Below, piece after piece: positions 38,722 through 49,635 of a stretch of 64,000 nt of DNA. Position 1 is the first letter of the stretch; each line of letters opens with the position of its first letter. The notes beneath the pieces are model-generated. The model had not been told where the DNA came from, ran no database searches, and saw only the letters and a program-made list of their open reading frames with translations. A program made the translations under genes and the position numbers. Origin of the DNA: Prochlorococcus sp. AG-402-N23 (GTDB lineage: Bacteria; Cyanobacteriota; Cyanobacteriia; PCC-6307; Cyanobiaceae); contig QCIX01000001.1 in the NCBI GenBank assembly GCA_003216355.1, forward strand, positions 62,001-126,000, in the 5' to 3' direction.

Positions 38722-39867
38722 ATGCTATCAACTCCCATACTACTAGACTATCAATCTTCGACTCCTTGCTCTAAAGATGTTGTTGATTCTATGAAACCTT
38801 TTTGGAGTGAGATATTTTCTAACCCTGCAAGCAAATCTAATTTGGCGGGGATTAACGCAAGCGCTATATTGGAAGCCTCAAGAGAAAAAATAGAACAAAA
38901 TTTATTTCTTAAAAATAAAAAAGTTATTTTTACAAGTGGAGCAACAGAATCTAATAACTTAGCCTTATTAGGTTTTGCTAGAAATTACTATAAAAAAACA
39001 GGAAATTATGGACATATTATTACCTTAAAAACAGAGCATAAAGCTGTTTTGGAGCCTCTAAACCAACTAAAAAAAGAGGGATTTATGGTTACAGAAATTA
39101 ATCCTGAGAAGGATGGCTTAATTTCAGAAGAACAATTCAAAAAAAATATAAGAGAAGATACATTTCTGGTTAGTGTCATGTTGGCAAATAACGAAATAGG
39201 AGTTATTCAGCCCATAGAGAATATTTCAAAAATATGTAAATCGCAAGGAATAACTTTTCACTCTGATTTCGCACAATGTCTAGGTTATATCGAGTTAGAC
39301 AATCTTTTATCAGATGTAAATATGATTACGATGAGTTCTCACAAAATATATGGTCCTAAAGGGATAGGACTTCTCTTAATTGATGAAGAAATTAATCTTG
39401 ACCCTTTAATTGTTGGAGGAGGTCAGGAATATGGTCTCAGGTCTGGTACATTACCTCTTCCTTTAGTAGTTGGCTTTGCTAAAGCAATAGAGATAGCAGT
39501 TTTAAATCAAAAAAATAATGCTGAGAAATTACGTTTATACAGAAATAACCTTTTAGAGGGTTTGTTAGAAAATAATTCTGGTTTATTAATTAATGGCTCC
39601 ATAGAAAAAAGATTACCTCATAATTTAAATTTGACTGTATTGGATTTAAACGGAGCAAAGTTTCATAAACTTTTAAAATCTAAAATAATTTGTTCTAGTG
39701 GATCTGCATGCAGTAATGGTGAACCATCTCATGTTTTACTAGCCTTAGGTAGATCTTTCAGAGAAGCAGAATCTTCAATAAGGTTAAGTATTGGATTAAG
39801 CACTAACTCAGACGATATAAAACAAGCAATTCATATTCTTACAAATACGATCAAATCATTACGTTAG
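38722..39867 (+). CDS. cysteine desulfurase (NifS/IscS family)
   Basis: PLP enzyme releasing sulfur from cysteine for Fe-S clusters or thio-nucleosides. PLP lysine K208 in MSSHKIYGPKG, catalytic C330 in CSSGSACSNG, and GATESNNLALLG at 73-84. 381 residues. The SSGSAC loop points to group I (IscS/NifS) enzymes, distinct from the SufS enzyme that would serve the main Suf pathway; the acceptor is unknown. Confidence 0.92.
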   Translation: MLSTPILLDYQSSTPCSKDVVDSMKPFWSEIFSNPASKSNLAGINASAILEASREKIEQNLFLKNKKVIFTSGATESNNLALLGFARNYYKKTGNYGHIITLKTEHKAVLEPLNQLKKEGFMVTEINPEKDGLISEEQFKKNIREDTFLVSVMLANNEIGVIQPIENISKICKSQGITFHSDFAQCLGYIELDNLLSDVNMITMSSHKIYGPKGIGLLLIDEEINLDPLIVGGGQEYGLRSGTLPLPLVVGFAKAIEIAVLNQKNNAEKLRLYRNNLLEGLLENNSGLLINGSIEKRLPHNLNLTVLDLNGAKFHKLLKSKIICSSGSACSNGEPSHVLLALGRSFREAESSIRLSIGLSTNSDDIKQAIHILTNTIKSLR

Positions 39868-39881
39868 AAATTATTAGCTCT

Positions 39882-40784
39882 TTAATTTAATTGAGCAATT
39901 CTTAATTTCCCACTTCTAGCTCTTTTATTTAATTCAACTTCTTGTACTGAAGGAGTTATTGGCTTTTTTGTTAGGTTTTTTAGTCTTTGATCATTTTTAA
40001 AAGAATTTTTAACTAACCTATCCTCCAGGGAATGAAAACTAATAATAGAAATAATTCCTCCCGGCAAAAGCCATTCAGGAACAACTTGCAAAAATTTTTC
40101 TAATACGTCAATTTCTTTATTAACGGCAATTCTTAGTGCTTGAAATGTTCTTGTCGCTGGGTGTATTTTTTTATATCTTTGTTTTGGTGGGAAGCAGCCC
40201 GCAATAGAATACGCTAACTCTTTTGTCCCAGAATATTTCCCATTTTCCTTCAAATCCATTTTTATTTTCCTAGCAATTTTTCTTGATAATCTCTCATCTC
40301 CATATTTATAAATTAGGTTAGCTAGATCTTTTTCATTTAAAGCCTCAATTAATTTCTCTGCATCAACCTCAAGAAAAGGATTCATTCTCATATCAAGTGG
40401 ACCATCTTTTTGAAAGCTAAATCCTCTTTTAGGGTCATCAATTTGATTACTATTTACTCCAAGATCTGCAATTACAAAAGAAACTTTTTCTTTTGGTACA
40501 AAATCAGCAAAATTTGAAGCCCTTATATCAATCCTATTTTGAAATTCATCAAGTTTTTTTGATGCTGATTTTCTCGCGAATGGATCTTGATCAAGTCCAA
40601 TTATATTTAAATCCGAATATTTTCTCAATAAATGATAAGAGTGCCCTCCTCCTCCTAAAGTTGCGTCTATTCCTTTAATTTTGTTGTTATGTATTAGCGG
40701 GTAATGCTCTAATGAGGCCATAATCTCATCTGTCATCACTGATTTATGATTGAAAAAAGATGAATCAGATAGGTCAGTTTGCAT
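39882..40784 (-). CDS. rsmH: 16S rRNA (cytosine1402-N4)-methyltransferase
   Basis: Methylates C1402 in the ribosomal P site. FFNHKSVMTDEIM at the N-terminus, SAM motif GIDATLGGGGHS (38-49) and ISFHSLEDRLVKNSF near the C-terminus are diagnostic. 300 residues. Not in a dcw cluster here, as usual in cyanobacteria. Divergent from ndhH across 38 bases. Formerly mraW. Confidence 0.96.
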   Translation of the reverse strand: MQTDLSDSSFFNHKSVMTDEIMASLEHYPLIHNNKIKGIDATLGGGGHSYHLLRKYSDLNIIGLDQDPFARKSASKKLDEFQNRIDIRASNFADFVPKEKVSFVIADLGVNSNQIDDPKRGFSFQKDGPLDMRMNPFLEVDAEKLIEALNEKDLANLIYKYGDERLSRKIARKIKMDLKENGKYSGTKELAYSIAGCFPPKQRYKKIHPATRTFQALRIAVNKEIDVLEKFLQVVPEWLLPGGIISIISFHSLEDRLVKNSFKNDQRLKNLTKKPITPSVQEVELNKRARSGKLRIAQLN

Positions 40785-40822
40785 AACTTTCGACTAAGAT
40801 TTGTTTAGAAGTTAAATTTCGA

Positions 40823-42010
40823 ATGGCTCAGCTCGAGACTAGAACAGAACCAATGGTGGTCAATTTTGGCCCTCACCATCCTTCAATGCATGGGGTTTTA
40901 AGGTTAGTTGTAACTCTTGATGGTGAGAATGTCATTGATTGTGAGCCAGTAATTGGATATTTACATAGAGGAATGGAAAAGATAGCTGAAAACAGGACAA
41001 ATGTAATGTATGTCCCTTATGTAAGCAGAATGGATTATGCAGCAGGAATGTTTTATGAAGCTATTGTAGTAAATGCTCCTGAAAGATTAGCTAATATTCC
41101 AGTTCCTAAAAGAGCTAGTTACATCAGAGTTCTTATGCTCGAACTTAATCGTATTGCTAATCATCTTTTGTGGCTTGGTCCCTTTTTAGCAGACGTAGGA
41201 GCTCAAACTCCATTTTTCTATATTTTTAGAGAAAGAGAAATGATCTATGATCTCTGGGAAGCTGCTACTGGACAAAGGCTAATAAATAATAATTTCTTTA
41301 GGATAGGAGGTGTCGCATGTGATCTTCCATATGGATGGTTAGATAAATGTATAGATTTTTGCGATTGGTTCGGTCCCAAGATAGACGAATACGAAAAATT
41401 AATAACAAATAATCCAATTTTTAGAAAAAGAATCGAAGGTCTCGGAACAATACAAAGAGACCAAGCAATTAATTGGTCTTTATCTGGGCCAATGCTTAGA
41501 GCCTCTGGAGTTTCCTGGGATTTAAGGAAAGTCGATAGTTATGAATGTTATGACGATTTTGATTGGCAGATTGCTTCAGAAAAAGAAGGTGATTGTTACG
41601 CGAGATATCGAGTAAGAGTTGAAGAGATGAGACAATCACTAAGTATCATTCGCCAAGCCTGCAAAATGATTCCAGGAGGTCCAACAGAAAATTTAGAAGC
41701 TCAAAGAATGGCGACTGAAGATAAAAAAAGTGAAATATTTGGTATTGACTATCAATATGTAGCTAAGAAGGTTGCTCCAACTTTTAAAATTCCTAACGGA
41801 GAATTATATACAAGATTAGAGTCCGGCAAAGGAGAAATAGGTGTATTTATTCAAGGAAATAATGAAGTTACCCCATGGAGATTTAAAATCAGAGCAGCTG
41901 ATTTAAATAATCTGCAAATATTGCCTCATATTCTTAAAGGTGCCAAAATCGCTGATATTATGGCAATCCTTGGTTCAATAGATGTCATTATGGGATCTGT
42001 TGATAGATAA
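40823..42010 (+). CDS. ndhH: NAD(P)H-quinone oxidoreductase subunit H
   Basis: NuoD-like catalytic-arm subunit next to the quinone pocket. [15 protein letters not shown] at the N-terminus, [13 protein letters not shown], and the C-terminal IMGSVDR, where the aspartate is part of the quinone site, are all typical. 395 residues. Isolated from the other ndh genes and followed nine bases later by menI; both concern quinone chemistry at the thylakoid membrane. Confidence 0.97.
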   Translation: MAQLETRTEPMVVNFGPHHPSMHGVLRLVVTLDGENVIDCEPVIGYLHRGMEKIAENRTNVMYVPYVSRMDYAAGMFYEAIVVNAPERLANIPVPKRASYIRVLMLELNRIANHLLWLGPFLADVGAQTPFFYIFREREMIYDLWEAATGQRLINNNFFRIGGVACDLPYGWLDKCIDFCDWFGPKIDEYEKLITNNPIFRKRIEGLGTIQRDQAINWSLSGPMLRASGVSWDLRKVDSYECYDDFDWQIASEKEGDCYARYRVRVEEMRQSLSIIRQACKMIPGGPTENLEAQRMATEDKKSEIFGIDYQYVAKKVAPTFKIPNGELYTRLESGKGEIGVFIQGNNEVTPWRFKIRAADLNNLQILPHILKGAKIADIMAILGSIDVIMGSVDR

Positions 42011-42019
42011 TTTCTTTAA

Positions 42020-42472
<453 letters not shown>

Positions 42473-42475
42473 TTA

Positions 42476-43678
42476 TTATTTTTTAAATTTATAGTTTATT
42501 TTTTCTGTACTGGTTTTTTTGTTTTTAACAATCCACTTTTCAGGCTTTTCATGTTTAGGCCAACTTTGAGAAAAATTTTTTAATAAATTTAAAGAAATTT
42601 CAATATTTTTATCATTTGTAAGTTCTCTAAATTCAACTATTACTTTAATTTTATTTCCCCATAATTTGTTAGATACTTTCGAAATATTGAATTTATTAAT
42701 TGGGATATTTTCTTTCATAATGAAATCATTTAATCTAGATTCAATTACTTCAGGGAAAACAACTTCTCCTCCTGAATTAAAGGCATTATCACTTCTTCCA
42801 ACAAATTTTAAATAGTAAGAATTATTGATTTGCTTAATTTCACCAAAATCACTTGTTTGCCACCACCCATTTTTATTTTTGAAATTTTCAGTTTTTAAAG
42901 AATCTATTATTTCGATTCCAATTCTGGCTGATTTTATTTCTATTAATCCTTGTGTGTTAATTCTTATTTTTGTATCAGGTAGTATTTCTCCAACATTTTT
43001 AAAACCCATTAAGAATTCTTTTGGTTTTAAACTCGTAACCATTGCTGCTGTTTCAGTTGAGCCGTAACAAGGTGCTAATTTTATTTTTTCTTTTATACAT
43101 TGTTCTGTAGTTTCGTCTGAAATTGAAGCTCCACCTACCCAAATTAGATCAAAAATTTTTAGCCAACTAATTCCATCTTTTTGAGCTAAAAGTCTTTGTA
43201 ATTGGGTAGGTACTAATGACGTAATCAAGTGTTTTTTGTTTTTTTTAAATTTAATTGTGAAAAGTAAAAGTTCTCGAGTTTTTTTTATCAAATTCGGAGA
43301 AATATTAATACAATCACATCCCCAAGTTTGACTTCTAAAAATTGGCATTAATCCACTTATATGGTTCAGGGGTAAAGTATTTAAAATTAAGCAGTTTTGT
43401 AATTCAAATCCTTGCTCTATTAGCCATTGACCTGATGTAGTTGCAGATAATTTAAGATTATTTAAATGGTGAAAACATTGTCTCGGTTTTCCAGAACTCC
43501 CACTACTGTTTAAGATAATTGCTGGCCCATTTTCAGTAATTGAATCTAATACATCTTTGTCTTCATAAAATTTGTTTTTTACATAAATAATTTTATTCTC
43601 TCTAATTTTTTCAATAATTTTTTCTACAGATTCAGTTTCGTTATTTTCAACTTCAATAGTATGAATTTTATTTTTCAT
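42476..43678 (-). CDS. menE: o-succinylbenzoate-CoA ligase
   Basis: AMP-forming acyl-CoA synthetase for phylloquinone. Adenylate motif ILNSSGSSGKPRQ, CYGSTETAAMV and WWQTSDFG are visible. The start is set at MKNKIHTIEV because its ATG overlaps the menC stop as ATGA, the same coupling seen between menA and menC; an ATG four codons upstream is the alternative. About 400 residues, a little short for the family and divergent, with a Lys/Asn-rich C-terminus ending in KINYKFKK that keeps the late Lys region. Confidence 0.88.
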   Translation of the reverse strand: MKNKIHTIEVENNETESVEKIIEKIRENKIIYVKNKFYEDKDVLDSITENGPAIILNSSGSSGKPRQCFHHLNNLKLSATTSGQWLIEQGFELQNCLILNTLPLNHISGLMPIFRSQTWGCDCINISPNLIKKTRELLLFTIKFKKNKKHLITSLVPTQLQRLLAQKDGISWLKIFDLIWVGGASISDETTEQCIKEKIKLAPCYGSTETAAMVTSLKPKEFLMGFKNVGEILPDTKIRINTQGLIEIKSARIGIEIIDSLKTENFKNKNGWWQTSDFGEIKQINNSYYLKFVGRSDNAFNSGGEVVFPEVIESRLNDFIMKENIPINKFNISKVSNKLWGNKIKVIVEFRELTNDKNIEISLNLLKNFSQSWPKHEKPEKWIVKNKKTSTEKINYKFKK

Positions 43679-44640
43679 AGTTGATCCCATATCTTTTTTG
43701 CTTCATTTAAAAATAGAAACGAATTAGGGAATTTATTCATTGCTAAACCAGGAACTTTTGGCGTTGGTCCTTGTAATTGTAGAGAAGATAAATGATGGAG
43801 CCATCTCTTTCCTATTCCAGTTTCAAATGAGGTACTTATAGATATTAAAGCTTTTTTATTTTCTAATTCTCTTAAAAGCTTAACTGGATTATTTTCTTGA
43901 GAAGGCCTTCTTATTTGCCAACCCTTCCACTCATCAATCAAAGTTGGAAATTTTAAAAGTGATTCGTCTAAAGCTATTGGAATTTTTTTGTTTAGTTCTG
44001 TCAGTCCATCAATATCATCAACACAGAGAGGTTGTTCTAACCAATCTATATTTTTATTATCTTTCAAAATATCAGCCCATCTATTAGCTATGTTTCTCCC
44101 CCAAGAACCATTAGCATCTATTCTTAACTTAATATTATTACCTATTTTGCTTAAAATTTCTTCTAATTTTGCTTCCTCCTCATGGTTATTTTTTAGTGCT
44201 ACTTTCCATTTTAAGGTTAATGATTTTCCAATATCACAATGTCTTTTTTTAATATCATTTAGATCTGAAACTACATTTTCATGATTTAACAATATGGCTG
44301 TTTTACCAATTTCATCAAAGTAGTAGTTTTCTTTAAAAATTATTTTTCCATTGATCTCAGCTAATGCAGAATTTATTGCAGATTGAATGCATGGGTGAAA
44401 AATATTTATTTGCTCAGATAAATTAAATTCCTCTATGTACTCAGGGATCATATCTAGTTGTTTCGCACACTTTTTTAAGTCTTTTTTATCTAGCGGTGAA
44501 ACTTCTCCAAACCCTATTTTTTTATCATTACTTATTAATTTAATTATCCAGCCCGATTTTGTATGGTAATTGGTTTTAGAATTTTCTACTTTGGCCGATA
44601 ACTTAAAACTATAAGATTTTTTTTGAAATATTAAGTTCAT
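43675..44640 (-). CDS. menC: o-succinylbenzoate synthase
   Basis: Enolase-superfamily dehydratase. The KxK of the second strand (LTLKWKVAL), metal-ligand acids in LRIDANGSWG, DWLEQPL and PIALDESLL, and the late ISIST segment are present. 321 residues. Starts in an ATGA overlap with menA and ends in one with menE, giving translational coupling in menA-menC-menE. Confidence 0.92.
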   Translation of the reverse strand: MNLIFQKKSYSFKLSAKVENSKTNYHTKSGWIIKLISNDKKIGFGEVSPLDKKDLKKCAKQLDMIPEYIEEFNLSEQINIFHPCIQSAINSALAEINGKIIFKENYYFDEIGKTAILLNHENVVSDLNDIKKRHCDIGKSLTLKWKVALKNNHEEEAKLEEILSKIGNNIKLRIDANGSWGRNIANRWADILKDNKNIDWLEQPLCVDDIDGLTELNKKIPIALDESLLKFPTLIDEWKGWQIRRPSQENNPVKLLRELENKKALISISTSFETGIGKRWLHHLSSLQLQGPTPKVPGLAMNKFPNSFLFLNEAKKIWDQL

Positions 44641-45554
44641 TTATTTAGCAAGTAATTAAATATTAATCCTGTGATTAAACCAATTCCATTAAGAGTTTGA
44701 AATTTTATTGCGACGAATTTGCAATTTTTTATTGCAGAAGGTTTTGCATACGAAGATTTTAATAAATTTATAAGTCTTATTGCTTTAGGAAAACTAAGCA
44801 AATAAAGGATGCAAAATACTGGAATAAATCCATATACTATTGTGAAAAGTTGAAAAATATATATTGTAAAAATTATCCAAGGCACAAATTGAGAACCTTT
44901 TTTTGCCCCTAAGCGAACTAAAGGTGAATTTTTCCCATGCTTTTTATCTTCAGAAATTTGATGAAAATGAGAACAAAATAATACAAGAGTTGTTGCCAAG
45001 GAAGGGCCTGAACCAAGTAATAAAGAAACTTTCCATGGAATATCTTCGAAGTAAATATTAGACGGATTTAACGCAATTAAGACTGCAGAGTACGCAAAAG
45101 GTCCAAATGCAAGCCAGCATAATGGTTCTCCTAAACCTTGATAGCCCAATCTAAAAGGAGGACCTTGATATAAATATCCTAAGAAGCAGCAAGCTGCCAC
45201 CAAAATAAAAATGTTTATACTTGTTGATACTGAAATAATTAAAATTATTAATAAACCAATAACTAAAGATGTATATGCAATAAATGAAATTATTTTTTTA
45301 TTTTTTACAAGATTTACAATTGAATGGAATTTAAATTCATCTATTCCTGTTTCTGCGTCGTATAAATCATTGGTTAGATTTTCCCAAAGTAATATCAAAA
45401 TTGCAGCTAAAGTAAATGAAATCAAATTATAAATTTTTACCTCTTGATATTGATTGAGCAAGTAAGCCCCTGTTATTAAAACTGGAAGTATGGCAACAGA
45501 ATAAAGAGGCCATTTTACTGCTTTTTTCCATAATTTTTTTTTATCTTCGTCCAT
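44637..45554 (-). CDS. menA: DHNA phytyltransferase
   Basis: UbiA-family prenyltransferase; in cyanobacteria it attaches a phytyl chain to DHNA. Two Asp-rich sites: NDLYDAETGID and the second in SEDKKHGKNSPL; about nine membrane helices in 305 residues. First gene of the leftward menA-menC-menE operon; head-to-head with menF over 101 bases, so phylloquinone genes on both strands may share control. Confidence 0.93.
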   Translation of the reverse strand: MDEDKKKLWKKAVKWPLYSVAILPVLITGAYLLNQYQEVKIYNLISFTLAAILILLWENLTNDLYDAETGIDEFKFHSIVNLVKNKKIISFIAYTSLVIGLLIILIISVSTSINIFILVAACCFLGYLYQGPPFRLGYQGLGEPLCWLAFGPFAYSAVLIALNPSNIYFEDIPWKVSLLLGSGPSLATTLVLFCSHFHQISEDKKHGKNSPLVRLGAKKGSQFVPWIIFTIYIFQLFTIVYGFIPVFCILYLLSFPKAIRLINLLKSSYAKPSAIKNCKFVAIKFQTLNGIGLITGLIFNYLLNK

Positions 45555-45606
45555 TTTTAATTAACACGCAAAATTAGATAATTATTGAATGTAGTTTATA
45601 AATTGA

Positions 45607-45623
45607 GTTACATTTTTTACTTT
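45607..45623 (+). promoter_or_regulatory. imperfect HLR1-like direct repeat before menF
   Basis: GTTACATT-T-TTTACTTT in the menA/menF gap resembles the RpaB-binding HLR1 pattern (two GTTACAWW-like halves), but the spacer is one base where two are expected and the second half is degenerate. Given the T-rich setting this is a weak candidate only. Confidence 0.2.
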
Positions 45624-45655
45624 ATTGCATCATTTTTAGTTATTTTCAATAAGTA

Positions 45656-47068
45656 ATGAAAAATGATTTAAACTTAACAGATTTTTTAAAAGGTGTATTT
45701 TCCTCTTTTGATAAGAAAGTTGAAAATTCTGGATTAGTAAGTATTTGTGTTGAGATTCCTTGTATTGATTTATTTCAAGTTTATGAATTGTTAATAAATC
45801 AATATTCGTTTTCTTCATTTTGGGAGGAATCTGATGGCATTTCATATATAGCTTTCGAGAAGTGTAAATATGTTACTTTGGATGGCCCAAAAAGATTTGA
45901 GGTAGCAAAAGAGTTTAATTCTGAGAATTTTAAAAATTTAATTAACTTAACTAATGAATCGCATAATTCTGCACTTTCAAAAATAATTTATTTATTTTCT
46001 TTCTCTGAAAATTTTAATAATAAGAATTTACCTTTAGATATCCCTAGTTTGGAAGCCATTTTGCCAAAAATATTAATTACTAAAAGTGGCAAGAATTGCT
46101 GGTTAAGAATCAATGGTCATGTTGAAGGTAAATCATCATTAAGAACATTAATTGAAGAAATATGGACAATTAGAAATCAAGTTATTAATTCTGGCTCAGA
46201 ATTAATAAAATCATCTGGCTTAAAAACTAGTTTTGATTCCCCTTTTATTGATGATTTCTCACGCTCCTTAGAAACTTCTAAAACAAACATGAAAAAAGTA
46301 GTAAATAGAGGAATTCAATTAGTAGAGAAAGATATCCTCGAAAAGATAGTTTTAGCGAATAGGATTAAAATAAAACTTAAAAATAAATTAGATTTAGTAG
46401 AAATTTTAAAAAGATTTAAAAAGAATCAACCAAATACATGTAGATACGTTTGGAAAAGGAATAGTAAGGATATTTTGTTTGGAGCATCTCCAGAAAAATT
46501 ATTTTCTTTCTCTAAACCTAATTTAACTTTAGAGGCTCTTGCTGGAACTATCTCTACTAATTCAAATTTTAAGAAACTCCTAAAAAGTACTAAAAACTTA
46601 AAGGAACATAATTATGTAATAGAACATTTGATTAAATCTTTAGAAGTTTCAAAAATAACAAACTTTAAAAAAAGTGATATCAAGGTAAATTCATTTGGAG
46701 ATATTTCTCATTTGCAAACACTCATTTTCTCTAAAGTTGAAAATATTTGTCCTTTTGAATTGCTTAAAAACTTACATCCATCTCCAGCTGTTTGTGGATA
46801 CCCAAAAAATGCAGCATTGGATTGGATAAACACTCTTGAGTCTTTTCCTAGAGGAAATTATGCTTCTCCAATGGGTTGGGTTGATTCATCAGGCAATGCT
46901 TCATTTCTTTTGGCAATAAGAGGCGCAAGATGTATTGAAGAAAATATTGAATTTACTGCAGGTTCAGGTATAGTTTCTGGCTCCGTTTTAGAGAAAGAAA
47001 TAGATGAGATTAAATTAAAATTTGAATCTATAGCAAAACAGATATTTTGCGCTAAAAATCCTAGATAA
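45656..47068 (+). CDS. menF: isochorismate synthase
   Basis: Chorismate-binding enzyme giving isochorismate, the first phylloquinone-specific step. Core motifs: [40 protein letters not shown] and [28 protein letters not shown] ending (read as ITAGSGIV plus E-x2-E-x3-K ligands). 470 residues. Shares a divergent promoter region with menA and ends with an eight-base convergent overlap with gshB. Confidence 0.93.
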   Translation: MKNDLNLTDFLKGVFSSFDKKVENSGLVSICVEIPCIDLFQVYELLINQYSFSSFWEESDGISYIAFEKCKYVTLDGPKRFEVAKEFNSENFKNLINLTNESHNSALSKIIYLFSFSENFNNKNLPLDIPSLEAILPKILITKSGKNCWLRINGHVEGKSSLRTLIEEIWTIRNQVINSGSELIKSSGLKTSFDSPFIDDFSRSLETSKTNMKKVVNRGIQLVEKDILEKIVLANRIKIKLKNKLDLVEILKRFKKNQPNTCRYVWKRNSKDILFGASPEKLFSFSKPNLTLEALAGTISTNSNFKKLLKSTKNLKEHNYVIEHLIKSLEVSKITNFKKSDIKVNSFGDISHLQTLIFSKVENICPFELLKNLHPSPAVCGYPKNAALDWINTLESFPRGNYASPMGWVDSSGNASFLLAIRGARCIEENIEFTAGSGIVSGSVLEKEIDEIKLKFESIAKQIFCAKNPR

Positions 47069-47984
47069 TTTCTACTAATTTTTCAATAACTTCTTCTGAA
47101 ACATTTTTATTCGATAAATTTTCTATTTCTCTTAAACCTGTTGGACTGGTTACATTAATCTCGCTAAGCATTCCATTTATTACATCAATACCTACAAAAA
47201 ATAAACCCTCATCTTTGAAGTGTTGAGATAATTCTGAGCAGATACTTTTTTCTTTTTCTGTTAATAATGTAGGTTCGGCCTTGCCTCCCATCGCTAAATT
47301 ACTCCTAAAATCGCCTCCTTGAGGAATCCTATTTATTGATCCAATTGCTTCTCCGTTTACGATAATTATTCTTTTATCACCCTCTATGACTTCAGGAATA
47401 AATTTTTGCATCATAACGGGTAATTCTTCTTGAGAAGTGATTAATTCAATGATTGATTTAATTCCTGGAGAATTTTTATTTATCCTTATAACACCTTGAC
47501 CACCTTTTCCTCCAAGTGGTTTTATGACTACTTCATTATTTATATTTGCAAAATTAATAAGATCTTTTACCTTACTCGCAACTATTGTAGGTGCCATTAA
47601 GTGGCTGTATCTTAAAGCACCTAGCTTTTCATTCCACGCTCTTAACGATGAGGGTTTGTTAATTACTTTTACGCCTTTTCTTTCGGCAACTTCTAAAAGA
47701 TGGGTTGCATATAAATAAGCCTCATTTACAGGAGGATCTTTTCTCATCCAAATGCAATTAAATTCGGCGAGAGGTATGCAATCATTCTCTTTGAAAGAAA
47801 TCCACGGAATTACTTCAACTTTTACGGAAGATGCCCATACTTCATCACCTCTAGCTTCCAGGTCTTGAGGAGTACAACTCCAGATTTCAATATTTTTTTT
47901 TGATGATGCTTGCATTAAAGCAGCAGTTGAATCTTTTAAGGGATTTATATTTTTAATTGGATCTATTACGAATAGAAATTTCAT
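47061..47984 (-). CDS. gshB: glutathione synthetase
   Basis: ATP-grasp ligase adding glycine to gamma-glutamylcysteine. [14 protein letters not shown] is the phosphate-binding loop and [18 protein letters not shown] and [14 protein letters not shown] follow in the prokaryotic GshB order. 307 residues. Read with grxC five bases upstream, a natural pair for glutathione-dependent redox. Confidence 0.96.
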   Translation of the reverse strand: MKFLFVIDPIKNINPLKDSTAALMQASSKKNIEIWSCTPQDLEARGDEVWASSVKVEVIPWISFKENDCIPLAEFNCIWMRKDPPVNEAYLYATHLLEVAERKGVKVINKPSSLRAWNEKLGALRYSHLMAPTIVASKVKDLINFANINNEVVIKPLGGKGGQGVIRINKNSPGIKSIIELITSQEELPVMMQKFIPEVIEGDKRIIIVNGEAIGSINRIPQGGDFRSNLAMGGKAEPTLLTEKEKSICSELSQHFKDEGLFFVGIDVINGMLSEINVTSPTGLREIENLSNKNVSEEVIEKLVEII

Positions 47985-47989
47985 AAGAT

Positions 47990-48244
47990 CTAGTTTAATA
48001 ATGCTTCTAATTTCTTTTCATTTTCTAATGCGTAGAGATCATCGCAGCCTCCGATACCCTCATTATCTATAAATATTTGTGGTAATGTTCTTCTACCATC
48101 AGCTCTTTCAATCATTAATGCTCTGGCATCTTCGTCGCCATCTATTTTATATTCTGTAAAATTTACATTTTTTTTCTTGAGTAGTGATTTTGCTCGAATA
48201 CAGAATGGGCAATATTGCCAAGTATAAATTTCAACTTTGGACAT
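47990..48244 (-). CDS. grxC: glutaredoxin 3
   Basis: 84-residue dithiol glutaredoxin; active site C12-P-F-C15 in [14 protein letters not shown], with the cis-proline and glutathione-binding TLPQIFID and GGCDDLYAL. Precedes gshB by five bases in the same direction; divergent from prfB. Confidence 0.96.
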   Translation of the reverse strand: MSKVEIYTWQYCPFCIRAKSLLKKKNVNFTEYKIDGDEDARALMIERADGRRTLPQIFIDNEGIGGCDDLYALENEKKLEALLN

Positions 48245-48320
48245 TTTTTTAAAATAATACTTAGTTTATACTATTAAACAAAAGTGCTTGTTAGATTATA
48301 AATAACGATTAAATTCTATT

Positions 48321-49443
48321 TTGATAGATATTACAGATTTCAAAAAAGATCTTTCGGAACTAACAGAGCGCCTGGGTAATGCTCAGGATTGTCTTTGACG
48401 TTCCAAGATTAAAAGCGAAAAGGAAAGAGTTAGAGCAAATTTCTGCTCAGCCTGAATTTTGGGATAATCAAGAAGAAGCTAAAAAGCAAATGTTAATCCT
48501 TGATGATGTCAAAGCACAGCTCGAATTGTTAGATAAATGGAAAACTTTTATTTCTGATGCTAATGCCTCTCTTGAGCTTTATTCTCTAGAACCCGAAGAG
48601 GAAATGATTTTAGAATCGCAGCTGGGATTAAAGAAATTAAGAGAGAATTTGGATAAATGGGAATTTGAAAGATTGTTATGTGGTGAATACGATAAGGAAG
48701 GAGCAGTAGTTTCTATTAACGCAGGTGCGGGTGGAACAGATGCGCAGGATTGGGTAGAGATATTATTAAGAATGTACTCTAGATGGGCCGATAATAATCA
48801 AATGAGCCTTGTCATTAATGAATTATCTCAAGGAGAAGAAGCAGGTATTAAAAGTGTAACGTTCGAAATTGATGGAAAATATGCATATGGCTATCTGCAA
48901 CATGAAAAAGGAACTCATAGATTAGTAAGAATTTCTCCTTTTAATGCCAATGGCAAAAGACAAACCAGCTTTGCTGGGGTAGAGGTTATGCCAAAATTAG
49001 ATGATAATATTTCACTTGATATACCTGAAAAAGATTTAGAAATTACAACGAGTAGATCCGGTGGAGCTGGAGGACAAAATGTTAATAAAGTAGAAACAGC
49101 AGTGAGAATTGTTCATTTGCCTTCAGGGATTTCAGTAAGATGTACGCAAGAAAGATCTCAATTACAAAATAAAGAAAAAGCTATGTTACTTTTAAAGTCT
49201 AAACTATTAGTGATTGCTAAAGAACAACGAGCTGCTGAAGTCGCTGATATTAAAGGTGATATTGTGGAAGCTGCATGGGGCAATCAAATAAGAAATTATG
49301 TTTTCCATCCCTATCAAATGGTAAAAGATCTTAGGACTATGCAGGAGACTAACGAGTTAGATAGTGTTTTAGATGGTGGACTTGACCCATTTATTCATGA
49401 ATTATTACGTATGAATATTTCTTCTAATGAATTTATTGAATAA
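48321..49443 (+). CDS. prfB: peptide chain release factor 2, with +1 programmed frameshift
   Basis: Terminates at UGA/UAA. GGQ lies in [12 protein letters not shown] and the RF2-specific SPF tripeptide in [11 protein letters not shown]. The conserved N-terminus is split: frame 0 opens with TTG at 48321 and reads [24 protein letters not shown] (25 codons) to an in-frame TGA at 48396; moving +1 at CTT-TGA-C gives [16 protein letters not shown] and the rest. Predicted product about 373 residues. An ATG at 48379 in the second frame would drop the conserved leader and is rejected. RF2 abundance thus regulates its own synthesis, as in E. coli. Confidence 0.93.
48385..48399 (+). promoter_or_regulatory. 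prfB +1 frameshift signal
   Basis: AGGA (48385-48388) acts as an internal Shine-Dalgarno element four bases before the slippery CTT (48393-48395), followed by the stop TGA (48396-48398) and C (48399). The CTTTGAC heptamer is the conserved RF2 autoregulatory site. Reading resumes at GAC, 48397. Confidence 0.9.
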
Positions 49444-49446
49444 CTA

Positions 49447-49629
49447 ATGGAAAATAAAAACGAAATTTTAGAAAAAAAAGTTTCTCCTCCAAGCTTTATA
49501 AAGCTTGCTATGAGAAATATGGTAAGGAAAGGCTCAAAAAGTATTTCTCATTTTTCAATAACCTTTCTAGTTTTAATTGGGATATTAATACTTGTGGCCA
49601 CAATAGGTAAGCCCAATATTCCAGTTTAA
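49447..49629 (+). CDS. micro-membrane protein, DUF3285-like
   Basis: 60 residues: a charged N-terminus, SPPSFIKLAMRNMVRKGSKS, and one C-terminal helix (about 37-54, FSITFLVLIGILILVATI). Recalls the DUF3285 proteins of cyanobacteria; function unknown. Three bases after prfB and six before ybeY, so certainly part of this + strand run. Confidence 0.8.
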   Translation: MENKNEILEKKVSPPSFIKLAMRNMVRKGSKSISHFSITFLVLIGILILVATIGKPNIPV

Positions 49630-49635
49630 GAATGT

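Noticed and set aside
45636..45845. Antisense open frame inside menF
   Set aside because: It is a by-product of AT-rich coding sequence on the other strand, with no recognisable domain or ribosome site.
48379..48396. ATG at 48379 as the prfB start
   Set aside because: It lies in the frame after the shift and would replace the conserved RF2 leader by unrelated residues; the CTTTGAC context makes the upstream TTG with frameshift the better reading.
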